DNA of 64,000 bases. It comes from Streptomyces sp. cf386. Its GTDB lineage: Bacteria; Actinomycetota; Actinomycetes; Streptomycetales; Streptomycetaceae. The stretch is taken from contig NZ_FNHV01000026.1 of NCBI RefSeq assembly GCF_900103585.1, positions 1-64,000 on the forward strand, given 5' to 3'. Made by a program: the position numbers and the translations under genes. The notes under the pieces are model-generated. The model was not told the DNA's origin. It made no database searches and saw only the letters and a list, made by a program, of their open reading frames with translations. Of this stretch, positions 16,683 through 24,676 are shown in pieces (the stretch's first letter is position 1; the number at the start of each line of letters is the position of its first letter).

Positions 16683-18305
16683 ATGTCATGGCTCGATCAA
16701 GAACGCACGCGCCGTCAGGCGCTGACGACGGCCTCCGGTCTGGCCGCGGGAGCCCTCCTGCCCGGCACCGCGGCCGCCCTGCCCGCATACGCGGCAGAAC
16801 CAAGGGCCTCCTACACGAACCCGGTGCTCTGGCAGGACTTCGCGGACATCGATGTGATCCGCGTCGGCAACGTCTATTACTACTCGGCCTCGACGATGCA
16901 CTACTCCCCAGGGGCGCCCATCCTCCGCTCGTACGACCTGGTCAACTGGGAGTTCGCCGGCCACTCGGTGCCGGTCCTGGACTTCGGGTCCAAGTACGAC
17001 CTGAACGGCGCCCGCGGCTACGTCAGAGGGGTCTGGGCGTCGTCACTCGCGTACCGCCCGAGCAACAGGACGTTCTACTGGCTCGGCCAGATCGACTTCG
17101 CCAGGACGTACATCCACACGGCCACCGCCGTCGAGGGCCCCTGGACCAGACACGCGACGCTCAACACCGCCTATTACGACGCGGGCCTGCTCGTCGACAC
17201 CGACGACACCCTGTACGTGGCGTACGGCAACACCACCATCCACGTGGCCCAGCTCTCCGCCGACGGCCGCACCCAGGTCCGCACGCTGCAGGTGTTCAGC
17301 ACGCCGTCGAGCATCGGCACGCTGGAAGGCTCGCGCTTCTACAAGATCAACGGGAACTACTACATCCTCCTGACCCGCCCGGCCAACGGCCAGTACATCC
17401 TGAAGTCGACGAGCGGCCCCTTCGGCCCGTACACCCTCCGTCAGGTCCTGCTCGATCTGCGCGGACCGGTCTCCGGCGGCGGGGTCCCGCACCAGGGCGG
17501 GCTCGTGCAGACCCAGAACGGGGCCTGGTACTACCTGGCGTTCGTCGACGCCTACCCCGGCGGCCGGATTCCCGTGCTGGCGCCGATCACATGGACCTCG
17601 GACGGCTGGCCCGTCGTGCAGCTCGTCAACGGCGCCTGGGGCACGTCGTATCCCGGTCCGGTGGTCCCGACACCGCCCCGCCAGGTCACCCCGATGACCG
17701 GCATCGACACGTTCGACGGGACGACCCTCAAGCCGAAGTGGGAGTGGAACCACAATCCCGACAACAGCAAGTGGACCGTCGACAACGGCCTGACCCTGCG
17801 TACCGCGACCGTCACCAACGACCTGTACTGGGCCCGCAACACGCTCACCCACCGCATCCAGGGACCCACGTCCACCGCGACGATCCAGCTCGACTACGCG
17901 GCGATGCGCGACGGCGACCGAGCGGGGCTCGCGCTGCTGCGGGACTCGTCCGCATGGATCGGCATCAAGCGGGACGGCGGCGCGACGAGGGTCGTCATGG
18001 TCAACGGGCTGACCATGGACAGCAACTGGAACACCACCGGCACCGGTGCGGAGGTTGCCGGTGCCAACGTCTCCGGCGGCCGCATCTGGCTGCGCGCCAA
18101 TGCCGACATCCGCCCCGGCGCACCCCGCCCGGGGACCTTCTTCTACAGCACCGACGGCACGAACTTCGTCCGCCTGGGGCCCGCTTTCACGATGGGCAAC
18201 AACTGGCAGTTCTTCATGGGCTACCGGTTCGCGATCTTCAACTACGCCACACAAGCACTCGGTGGCTCGGTCCGTGTCGCACGGTTCGAGCTGTCGACGC
18301 CCTGA
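16683..18305 (+). CDS. secreted GH43-family glycosidase with C-terminal sandwich domain
   Basis: 540 residues. The N-terminus has a Tat-like signal (TRRQALTTASGLAAGALLPG) with cleavage expected near AYAAEP. A five-bladed GH43-type catalytic domain follows (NPVLWQDFADIDVIRVGNVY, with the usual early aspartate; later LEGSRFYKINGNYYILLTRP with a candidate acid glutamate). After a proline linker near residue 340 comes a beta-sandwich domain of the GH43 C-terminal type (FDGTTLKPKWEWNHNPDNSK). It should act outside the cell on xylan or arabinan oligosaccharides. It follows the broken GH62 gene by 46 bp and may share its transcript. Confidence 0.88.
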   Translation: MSWLDQERTRRQALTTASGLAAGALLPGTAAALPAYAAEPRASYTNPVLWQDFADIDVIRVGNVYYYSASTMHYSPGAPILRSYDLVNWEFAGHSVPVLDFGSKYDLNGARGYVRGVWASSLAYRPSNRTFYWLGQIDFARTYIHTATAVEGPWTRHATLNTAYYDAGLLVDTDDTLYVAYGNTTIHVAQLSADGRTQVRTLQVFSTPSSIGTLEGSRFYKINGNYYILLTRPANGQYILKSTSGPFGPYTLRQVLLDLRGPVSGGGVPHQGGLVQTQNGAWYYLAFVDAYPGGRIPVLAPITWTSDGWPVVQLVNGAWGTSYPGPVVPTPPRQVTPMTGIDTFDGTTLKPKWEWNHNPDNSKWTVDNGLTLRTATVTNDLYWARNTLTHRIQGPTSTATIQLDYAAMRDGDRAGLALLRDSSAWIGIKRDGGATRVVMVNGLTMDSNWNTTGTGAEVAGANVSGGRIWLRANADIRPGAPRPGTFFYSTDGTNFVRLGPAFTMGNNWQFFMGYRFAIFNYATQALGGSVRVARFELSTP

Positions 18306-18378
18306 GCCGCCCCTCTGCACGGCACCATCCCCGCACCGCACCCGACCGTGCCAACCATCCAGCTTTTCAAGGAGAAGC

Positions 18379-18561
18379 ATGGACCTCCTGAACCGACTCG
18401 GCCGACGCTGAGCCTCGACGCCGGGCCTGCTCACCGTCAACGTGCCGACGGCGCCCGAACCGCCGACCGGCTTCCGGACGACGCTGTCGGGCCTCGCCGC
18501 ACTCGGCGTGGACGGACAGATCACCCCGGCGGAGTCTCTGATGAGAGCCATTAGTCGGTGA
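18379..18561 (+). pseudogene. 60-codon frame interrupted by one TGA, overlapping the macro-protein start
   Basis: A strong ribosome site (AAGGAG) precedes the ATG at 18379. The frame reads MDLLNRLGRR, meets a TGA at 18409-18411, then stays open for 49 codons (LLTVNVPTAPEPPTG, then LAALGVDGQITPAESLMRAI). Its final TGA overlaps the GTG start of the next gene as GTGA. Such an overlap is typical of coupled operon partners. I do not recognise the product. It may be a small gene disabled by one stop, or a shorter gene starting at an internal GTG. Confidence 0.4.
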
Positions 18562-19430
18562 ACAGCCTTGTCCGCCGCCTAAGGATGCTGCTCGGCACTA
18601 GGCACGGTCTTGGCCTGCTGGGGCGCAACTGTGCGGCGGCCTTCGGCCTGTTGGCAGGTGCGGCGCAGCTGGTTCTCGCCCTGCGGCCGGACATCTCCTT
18701 GCCCCGTTGGCAGACATTCCTCGGCTTCGTCGCTCTCGCCACTTCCATTGCAGTGCTGGCATCACTGCCACAGGAACGCATCAGCCGGGACTTCACACAC
18801 CCCGATGTCACGGTCACGGTGGAAGTGGGTGATCTCTTCGACTACAGATGCCACCTCGTGATCGGCTTCAGCGATACGTTCGACACAGACACCCGTGACG
18901 AGTCACTCGTCGCGCGCCGCAGCGTTCAGGGGCAGTTCTTGCACCGGATATACGACGGCGATGTCACCGCACTTGACGTCCTCCTTGCCGATTCCCTCGG
19001 CGACCAGACGCCAGTGGTTACGGAGACACGTGCCACGAAGCGGATCGGGAAGCTGCATAGGTACCCCGTGGGAACGGTCGCCGTGGTACCCAGCAACGGA
19101 CGCAGCTTCTTCTGCACCGCGTACGGACGTATGAACAACGACTTGGTCGTGAGTTGCGGCACCGAACAGCTATGGAGGAGCCTAGACCAACTCTGGTCGG
19201 CGATCCGGCGCCACGGCCATCTGGAGGCGGTCGCCATGCCCATCGTCGGATCGGACCTTGCTCGTATCAACAACATGGACCGCGCGAGCCTGCTGAAAAT
19301 GATCTTACTGTCGTTCGTGGCGCAATCACGGGCGCAGCGAGTGTGTGGATCACTGACCATCGTGGTCCGCCCGCAGGACTACTTCTCTATCGACATGATA
19401 GAACTCGGCGTCTTCCTGCGGTCGCTGTGA
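18558..19430 (+). CDS. two-helix membrane protein with macro domain (Thoeris ThsA-type)
   Basis: 290 residues from a GTG. Two hydrophobic helices lie at about residues 23-44 and 50-67 (TFLGFVALATSIAVLASL). A cytoplasmic macro-like domain fills the rest: VEVGDLFDYRCHLVIGFSDT, then SVQGQFLHRIYDGDVTALDV, VGTVAVVPSNGRSFFCTAYG and VAMPIVGSDLARIN. This layout (two helices plus macro) is that of the ThsA effector in one Thoeris anti-phage type, where the macro domain senses a signal made by a TIR protein (ThsB). No TIR gene is seen here, so it is an orphan in this window. Codon 250 is TTA (19305-19307), so expression may depend on bldA. Its base composition is visibly less GC-biased than that of its neighbours, suggesting transfer. 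Confidence 0.75.
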   Translation: MNSLVRRLRMLLGTRHGLGLLGRNCAAAFGLLAGAAQLVLALRPDISLPRWQTFLGFVALATSIAVLASLPQERISRDFTHPDVTVTVEVGDLFDYRCHLVIGFSDTFDTDTRDESLVARRSVQGQFLHRIYDGDVTALDVLLADSLGDQTPVVTETRATKRIGKLHRYPVGTVAVVPSNGRSFFCTAYGRMNNDLVVSCGTEQLWRSLDQLWSAIRRHGHLEAVAMPIVGSDLARINNMDRASLLKMILLSFVAQSRAQRVCGSLTIVVRPQDYFSIDMIELGVFLRSL

Positions 19431-19581
19431 CGTGCAGGGCGCAAGACGGGTTGTGTGGCCGAGAGCATGGTCAAAGAGAGACCCGGAGCTACAAGCTGCC
19501 GGTCTACTGACTTCGGCGCTTCGAGGTGGTTGGTTGGTTTGTACGGCTGCCTGACGGTCAATTGCGCAGTACGTCGTTGGT

Positions 19582-19826
19582 ATGCGCTACGCGGATGAGG
19601 GCGGGCTGGCGAGGGCCGTCGGGTCGCGAGGAGGTGCGGCTGGAGGCCGCCGGGTTGCTCGCCGAAGGGGGGTCACCCCGCCAGGTGCGGGTCAGCGCGA
19701 AGTCTGCCTACCAGTGGCAGCAGGCTTGGCGGAAGGCGGGGCCGAGGCGTTGGCTCCCGAGGCACGGACGGGCATTGCCACAAGCTGTCGCCGCAGTGTC
19801 GGGAGAAGCTGGCCGGCTACCTGAAG
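19582..19826 (+). mobile_element. IS630-type transposase, N-terminal fragment
   Basis: Starts MRYADEGGLA and continues, across frameshifts, with REEVRLEAAGLLAEGGSPRQ and VSAKSAYQWQQAWRKAG, matching the N-terminal winged-helix part of IS630-family transposases. The DDE catalytic region is absent. It runs straight into an acyl-CoA ligase fragment, marking a deletion or insertion junction near 19830. No terminal repeats were identified. Confidence 0.6.
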
Positions 19827-20225
19827 GTCGTCGTGTGGGGCCCCAACGGCATGCGGGGCTATCTCGGTCGCCCGGAACAAACAGCCAAAGTCCTCGTCGA
19901 CGGCTGGCTGCACACCGGCGACGTGGGCCGGCTCGACACCGACGGATACCTGACCCTGGTCGGACGCTCGAAAGACATGATCATCCATGGCGGGGAGAAC
20001 ATCTACCCCAAGGAGATCGAGGACGTCCTCGTCGGTGACCCATCGGTGCTCGAGGCCGCCGTGATCGGCGTCCCCGACGAGAAATGGGGAGAAGTCGTCG
20101 TCGCCTACGTCCAGCCCCGACCTCGCCAGACCGTCGATCCGACGGCACTGCAGGAGCTCTGCGCGCGACCGCGTCCTTCGTGGTGGATGCCATCGCGAAG
20201 AACGCGGTCGGCAAGATAGACAAGG
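19827..20225 (+). pseudogene. acyl-CoA synthetase (AMP-binding family), C-terminal fragment
   Basis: The fragment holds the last part of an adenylate-forming ligase: GYLGRPEQTAKVLVDGWLHT, GDVGRLDTDGYLTLVGRSKD and MIIHGGENIYPKEIEDVLVG. A frameshift near 20160 moves the end (NAVGKIDKVSLR, which includes the catalytic lysine of the A10 motif) into another frame. The N-terminal adenylation core is missing at the IS630 junction. It cannot be functional. Confidence 0.85.
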
Positions 20226-20407
20226 TCTCACTGCGCGGTCCTGACCTCCATGGATGGCGCTGTGGGCTGTCTCCGGTGGCGGCCCAGCTCCTGCCAGGGG
20301 CCGAGTCCAGTTCCGGGGCTCCCCGGAACTTCGCGAGCTTCGCCACGCGCCCGGCCTGCCGGGGACATCCGCGGAGTCGCTCGCAAGGGTGGCTCAGACC
20401 CTTGGCG

Positions 20408-20445
20408 GGTTGGGCGGCGACGGTGAGGGCCGTCGCCGCCCAACC
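20408..20445. terminator. 16-bp perfect hairpin between two gene ghosts
   Basis: GGTTGGGCGGCGACGG (20408-20423) and its exact complement (20430-20445) enclose the loop TGAGGG. It lies between the convergent tails of the acyl-CoA ligase and alpha/beta-hydrolase remnants, so it probably ended both transcripts. The remaining bases from 20226 to 20488 show nothing else. Confidence 0.65.
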
Positions 20446-20488
20446 AGATCGGTGCGCTCGCTCCCAGGTCGGAGACCGTCGAGGAACC

Positions 20489-20700
20489 TCAGCAACGACC
20501 GGTGGAAACCGAGTCGGAGGCCAGGAGGAAGCCGAGGAGCTCCCCGTTGACCGCCTCAGGCAGCTCTTGCCGCAGCGGGTGCCGACAGTCGGTCAGGATC
20601 ACCGATCCTCGCAGTTCATGGACCTGCTCCGCGATCCGGGTGATCGCCTACTGGCCAGATCGTCGTCACATCCCAGTCGCACGCGGCGAAGGGAACCGCT
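20489..20700 (-). pseudogene. alpha/beta-hydrolase, C-terminal remnant
   Basis: On the minus strand one frame ends VILTDCRHPLRQELPEAVNG ELLGFLLASD and stops at 20489. This matches the end of alpha/beta-hydrolases, where the catalytic histidine sits in a DCGH-like motif; here it is DCRH. A preceding piece (TTIWPVGDH) resembles the acid-residue loop but lies in another frame. No start codon or upstream core is present. The call rests on pattern memory. Confidence 0.5.
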
Positions 20701-20895
20701 CAAGAACAAGAGCTGCCAGGAGGTTCCGCCATCGAACTCGACGCCCTGCCGCTGACCACCCGGCCATCACCGACACCTCAGGTCAAGATCAAGTGCCGGA
20801 GCATGCACAGGCCGCCGCCCAGGCTTCAGCTCCATGTTGTACCAGGTGACAGCGGCTGTCCGATCGGCCCCAGATGGCGAAGTTCAACGCAGCAT

Positions 20896-20983
20896 AGTCA
20901 GCACCAAGTCAGCACGGGAGAGGTTGAGACGGGTGATGACGTGCGCTTTTAGTCAGCACCGAACCAGCACGGGAGTCAGCACG
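20896..20983. repeat. phased GTCAGCAC direct repeats
   Basis: GTCAGCACC/G occurs at 20897, 20908, 20952 and 20975, with a degenerate copy (ACCAGCACG) at 20963, spaced 11-12 bp within groups. Two 25-bp blocks (20896-20920 and 20951-20975) are identical at 22 positions. Repeats on one DNA face are typical of protein binding arrays such as integrase arm sites or iterons. No integrase or replication gene is nearby. The flanks (20701-20895 and 20984-21196) show no gene. Confidence 0.6.
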
Positions 20984-21196
20984 CCAGCGTCAAATCATCC
21001 CAAATGACGCAACAAGGACACTGCCCGTTCTGCCATCGATCAAGCCCTCGGGACGGCCGTCGAAGCACCGGCATAGGGGCAACACGCACACCCCGCCCGC
21101 GAACTATGTAGTGCCACCACATGTGCCCGTGACCTGCAAATTCCTACCGTGTGCGAACACGTACCCGTCCCCACCGCACACGAGGAAGTGGCGAAC

Positions 21197-22591
21197 ATGG
21201 CCTCCGCAACAACCGCTCCCCCACCACCCGGGAATCTCAAGCGCATCGTCGCCGCCAGCCTCATAGGCACCACCATCGAGTGGTACGACTTCTTCCTCTA
21301 CGGCTCCGCCGCCGCCCTCGTCTTCAACAAGCTGTTCTTCCCGGACTCCGACCCGCTCGTCGGCACCCTCCTCTCCTTCCTCACCTACGCCGTCGGATTC
21401 GCGGCCCGGCCGCTGGGCGCGCTCGTCTTCGGGCACTACGGTGACCGGCTCGGCCGTAAGAAGCTGCTGGTGCTGAGCCTGTTGCTGATGGGTGGGGCGA
21501 CCTTCGCGATCGGGCTGCTGCCGACGCACGCGACCATCGGGACCGCCGCGCCCGTGCTGCTGACCGTGCTGCGGCTGGTGCAGGGCTTCGCGCTCGGCGG
21601 TGAATGGGGCGGTGCCGTGTTGCTCGTGTCCGAGCACGGGGACGCCCGACGACGCGGCTTCTGGGCGTCGTGGCCGCAGACCGGCGCGCCCGCGGGGCAG
21701 CTACTGGCGACTGGTGTGCTGTCCCTGCTGACGGCCGTGCTGTCGGACAGCGCCTTCGGCACATGGGGCTGGCGGATCCCGTTCCTGCTCTCCGGTGTAC
21801 TTGTGATCGTCGGCTTGTGGATTCGTCTCTCTGTCGATGAATCGCCCGTCTTCCGCCAGGCGTTGGCGCAGGCCGCGTCCCGCAAGGCGGCGCACACGGC
21901 AGACGCCGAGCGGCTGCCGCTGGTCTCCGTGCTCCGGCACCACTGGCGTGATGTCCTGGTGGCGATGGGCGCCCGCATGGCGGAGAACATCAGCTACTAC
22001 GTCATCACCGCGTTCATCCTCGTCTACGCCACCACATCGGCCGGCGTCTCCAAGCAGACCGCCCTCAACTCCGTACTGATCGCCTCCGCCGTGCACTTCG
22101 CCGTCATTCCGGCGTGGGGCGCGCTGTCGGACCGCGTCGGCCGCCGTCCCGTCTATCTGCTGGGCGCAGTCGGCATCGGGCTGTGGATGTTCCCGTTCTT
22201 CTGGCTCATCGACACCGGCGGCTTCGGCAACCTGATCCTCGCCGTGACCGTGGGCCTCGTGCTGCACGGTGCCATGTACGCACCCCAGGCTGCCTTCTTC
22301 TCCGAGATGTTCGCGACCCGGATGCGCTACTCCGGTGCCTCGATCGGCGCCCAGTTCGCCTCCGTCGCGGCCGGCGCCCCCGCACCGCTCGTCGCCACCG
22401 CGCTGCTGTCCGACTACGGCAGCTCCACCCCGATCGCGCTGTACGTCATCGCCGCGGCAGTCCTGACGGTGATCGCGGTGGGCGTCGCCAAGGAGACCCG
22501 CTACCGGGATCTGGCCGACATCGAGCCCTCCACCGACGCGCAGCCCGTGACGGCTCGAGCGACGGACGCGACGGACGCCCACACCGTCTGA
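21197..22591 (+). CDS. MHS-family (MFS) metabolite:H+ symporter
   Basis: 464 residues from the ATG at 21197, with GAGGAAG nine bases upstream; a GTG at 21149 is possible but lacks a ribosome site. The start LKRIVAASLIGTTIEWYDFF is the hallmark of the metabolite:H+ symporter family (shikimate, proline/betaine, alpha-ketoglutarate carriers). The motif GDRLGRKKLL lies between helices 2 and 3, and RLVQGFALGGEWGGAVLLV follows. Twelve helices are expected. Next to a 3-hydroxybutyrate-type dehydrogenase and its regulator, it may import 3-hydroxybutyrate or a related acid. Confidence 0.92.
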   Translation: MASATTAPPPPGNLKRIVAASLIGTTIEWYDFFLYGSAAALVFNKLFFPDSDPLVGTLLSFLTYAVGFAARPLGALVFGHYGDRLGRKKLLVLSLLLMGGATFAIGLLPTHATIGTAAPVLLTVLRLVQGFALGGEWGGAVLLVSEHGDARRRGFWASWPQTGAPAGQLLATGVLSLLTAVLSDSAFGTWGWRIPFLLSGVLVIVGLWIRLSVDESPVFRQALAQAASRKAAHTADAERLPLVSVLRHHWRDVLVAMGARMAENISYYVITAFILVYATTSAGVSKQTALNSVLIASAVHFAVIPAWGALSDRVGRRPVYLLGAVGIGLWMFPFFWLIDTGGFGNLILAVTVGLVLHGAMYAPQAAFFSEMFATRMRYSGASIGAQFASVAAGAPAPLVATALLSDYGSSTPIALYVIAAAVLTVIAVGVAKETRYRDLADIEPSTDAQPVTARATDATDAHTV

Positions 22592-22623
22592 CCCCGGCTG
22601 TCACGGTCGAGCCCTCGAACCGG

Positions 22624-22649
22624 CCCCCGTACGCCCGTGCGTGCGGGGG
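22624..22649. terminator. hairpin between convergent carrier and regulator genes
   Basis: CCCCCGTACGC (22624-22634), loop CCGT, then GCGTGCGGGGG (22639-22649): an 11-bp stem with one T-G wobble. It directly abuts the regulator stop codon (22650-22652) and lies 33 bp past the carrier stop, so it can serve both strands. Confidence 0.6.
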
Positions 22650-24611
22650 TCAGCGCTGTGCCTGTGTCGACAACCGGTGAAGTCTCAGGGCCAGTTGGAT
22701 CTCCAGGGCGCGGGCGGGGCTCTGCCAGTCGTCGCCGAGGAGGCGACCGACGCGCTCCAGGCGCTGGGCGACGGTGTTCACATGGACATGCAGTTCGTCC
22801 TTGGTGCGAGCCGGGCTCATCCCGCAGGCGAAGTACGCGTCGAGGGTGCGCAGCAGATCGGTGCCGCGCCGTTCGTCGTAGGTGACGACCTGTCCGATCG
22901 TACGGCCGACAAAGCCCGCGATGTCCCGGTCACCCGCCAGCAGCAGTCCCAGGAACCCGAAGTCCTCGGCGGCGGATCCGTCTCCGGAGCGGCCGAGCAG
23001 ACGTAGGGCGTCGAGGCAGCGCCGGCCTTCGTCGTAGGCGGCGGCCACGGCGTCGGGATGGGCGGCCAGGTCCTCGACCGGGGCGGAGGCACCGACGGTC
23101 ACCGCCTCGTGGACGGCGGTGCCGAGGTGCCGGGCGGTGCGGCGGGCCAGGCGTGTCGCCGTGTCGCCGGCTTCGAGAGGCAGGAGCAGCACCGTGCCGC
23201 CGTCGCGGGCGGCGGCCAGGCCGTGCCGGGTTGCCGCGAGGTGGGATGCGGCGGACCACAGGCGTCTGCGGGCGGCAGCCTCCTGGTCGGCGTCTGCCGG
23301 GGCGGCGTCGAGGCGGGCGGCGAGGACGACATGGGTGGCGTCGAGATCGGCGTCCAGCCGTGACGCGCGCTCACGCAGCAGACGTGGATCGCGGTCGCGG
23401 GCGTCGAGCAGGTCGTCCAACAGCTCACCCCGCACGCGTTGTTCGGCCTCGGCGGCGGACCGGCGGGCGAGGAGCAGAAGCGACGTGACCATCGCGGCCC
23501 GCTCCAGTGTGCGCTGGTCGACGGGGTCGAGGCCGGGGTGGCCGCGCAACACCAGCGCGCCGAGCAGTTCGCCGCCTGCGGCCACCGCGGCGATCCAGTC
23601 GTCGGCGTGCCGTACGGCGTGGCCTTCCACACGTGAGACCTCCAGAGCCCGGGGCGGTGCGGTGGTCGCGTCCGCGAACTCGACCGTGCCGTCGAGGACT
23701 TCGGAGACCGCGGCGGCCACATCGTGCACCCCGCCGCCGCGCAGCACGAGCTCGGCGAGCCGGTCGTGCACGTCCGAGGCTCGCTCGATGACCCCGCTGC
23801 GGTCCCGGATGATCTCGTTGGCCCGCTCCAGGTCGGCGAGGGCCGAGCGGGTCTCGGTGAGCAGGTTCGCCGTGTCGATGGCGGCCGCGGCGAGCGCGGC
23901 GAAGGAACCCAGCAGCGCGATCTGCTCCCGCTCGAAAACGCGGGCGCGCCGGTCCGCCGCGAAGAGGACTCCGATCACATGGTGTCCCAGCATCAGGGGC
24001 ACCCCGAGGATGGCGACCAGCCCCTCGTCGCGCACGCCGGCGTCGATGGTGAGGGTGTGCTGGAACCGGTCGTCCTTGAAGTAGTCGTCGGTGACATAGG
24101 GACGGGCGGTCTGCGCGACGAGCCCGCCCAGGCCCTCGCCCATGCCGAGCCGCAGCTGCTGGAACCGGGCGGCGACCGAGCCCTCGGTCACCCGCATATA
24201 GGTGTCACCCCTGGCCGGGTCGTTCAGGCTGAGATAGGCGACATCCGTGCCGAGCAGCGATCGGGCGCGCTGCACGATCGCCTGCAGTACGGCGTCCAGG
24301 TCCCGCAGGCCCGCCAGGTCGTGTGCCGTCTCGAAGAGGGCCGACAACTCGGCCTCCCGCCTGCGCCGCCCTTCCAACTCGGAGCGCACCCGCAGCGCGA
24401 GCAGCTTGGCCTGTTCGAGGACGACGATCCGCTCGGCCGGTCTGCCCTCGGCGCGGGCGAGCAGCACCGGCTGCTCGTAGGCGTCGGGGGACGCGCCCCG
24501 GGCAAGCAGCTCGAGGAACGGTGCCTCGGCGCTGCCGGAGGACGCTCCGGCGGGAACGGAACGCTCGGCGGACTGCACGTGATCGCGGGACATGCCCACA
24601 GGATTGCTCAT
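22650..24611 (-). CDS. GAF-domain regulator with PucR/CdaR-type helix-turn-helix
   Basis: 653 residues. A GAF sensor domain spans about 85-260 (LDAVLQAIVQRARSLLGTDV; LGMGEGLGGLVAQTARPYVT). A short coiled-coil-like linker (SALADLERANEIIRDRSGVI) follows. The middle region is of the CdaR GGDEF-like type. The C-terminal HTH lies at about 590-650 (LLRTLDAYFACGMSPARTKD, ELHVHVNTVAQRLERVGRLL), the PucR family hallmark. It faces the MHS carrier and lies upstream of the dehydrogenase on the opposite side, so it probably activates both. The ATG at 24593 is an alternative start. Confidence 0.88.
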   Translation of the reverse strand: MSNPVGMSRDHVQSAERSVPAGASSGSAEAPFLELLARGASPDAYEQPVLLARAEGRPAERIVVLEQAKLLALRVRSELEGRRRREAELSALFETAHDLAGLRDLDAVLQAIVQRARSLLGTDVAYLSLNDPARGDTYMRVTEGSVAARFQQLRLGMGEGLGGLVAQTARPYVTDDYFKDDRFQHTLTIDAGVRDEGLVAILGVPLMLGHHVIGVLFAADRRARVFEREQIALLGSFAALAAAAIDTANLLTETRSALADLERANEIIRDRSGVIERASDVHDRLAELVLRGGGVHDVAAAVSEVLDGTVEFADATTAPPRALEVSRVEGHAVRHADDWIAAVAAGGELLGALVLRGHPGLDPVDQRTLERAAMVTSLLLLARRSAAEAEQRVRGELLDDLLDARDRDPRLLRERASRLDADLDATHVVLAARLDAAPADADQEAAARRRLWSAASHLAATRHGLAAARDGGTVLLLPLEAGDTATRLARRTARHLGTAVHEAVTVGASAPVEDLAAHPDAVAAAYDEGRRCLDALRLLGRSGDGSAAEDFGFLGLLLAGDRDIAGFVGRTIGQVVTYDERRGTDLLRTLDAYFACGMSPARTKDELHVHVNTVAQRLERVGRLLGDDWQSPARALEIQLALRLHRLSTQAQR

Positions 24612-24676
24612 CCCACCGTCACCCCGTCAGCCCTGTGGATAACCCGAAAGTCGGCCGGACATTCGTGAGCCGGCAC

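Noticed and set aside
18558..20225. Complete Thoeris system
   Set aside because: Only the ThsA-type protein is present. The downstream frames are transposase and ligase fragments, and no TIR domain was found in the window.
20701..20895. Possible integrase or replication-protein tail next to the GTCAGCAC repeats
   Set aside because: Minus-strand readings such as YAALNFAIWGRSDSRCHLVQ did not match any family that I recognise, and no catalytic motif of a recombinase was found.
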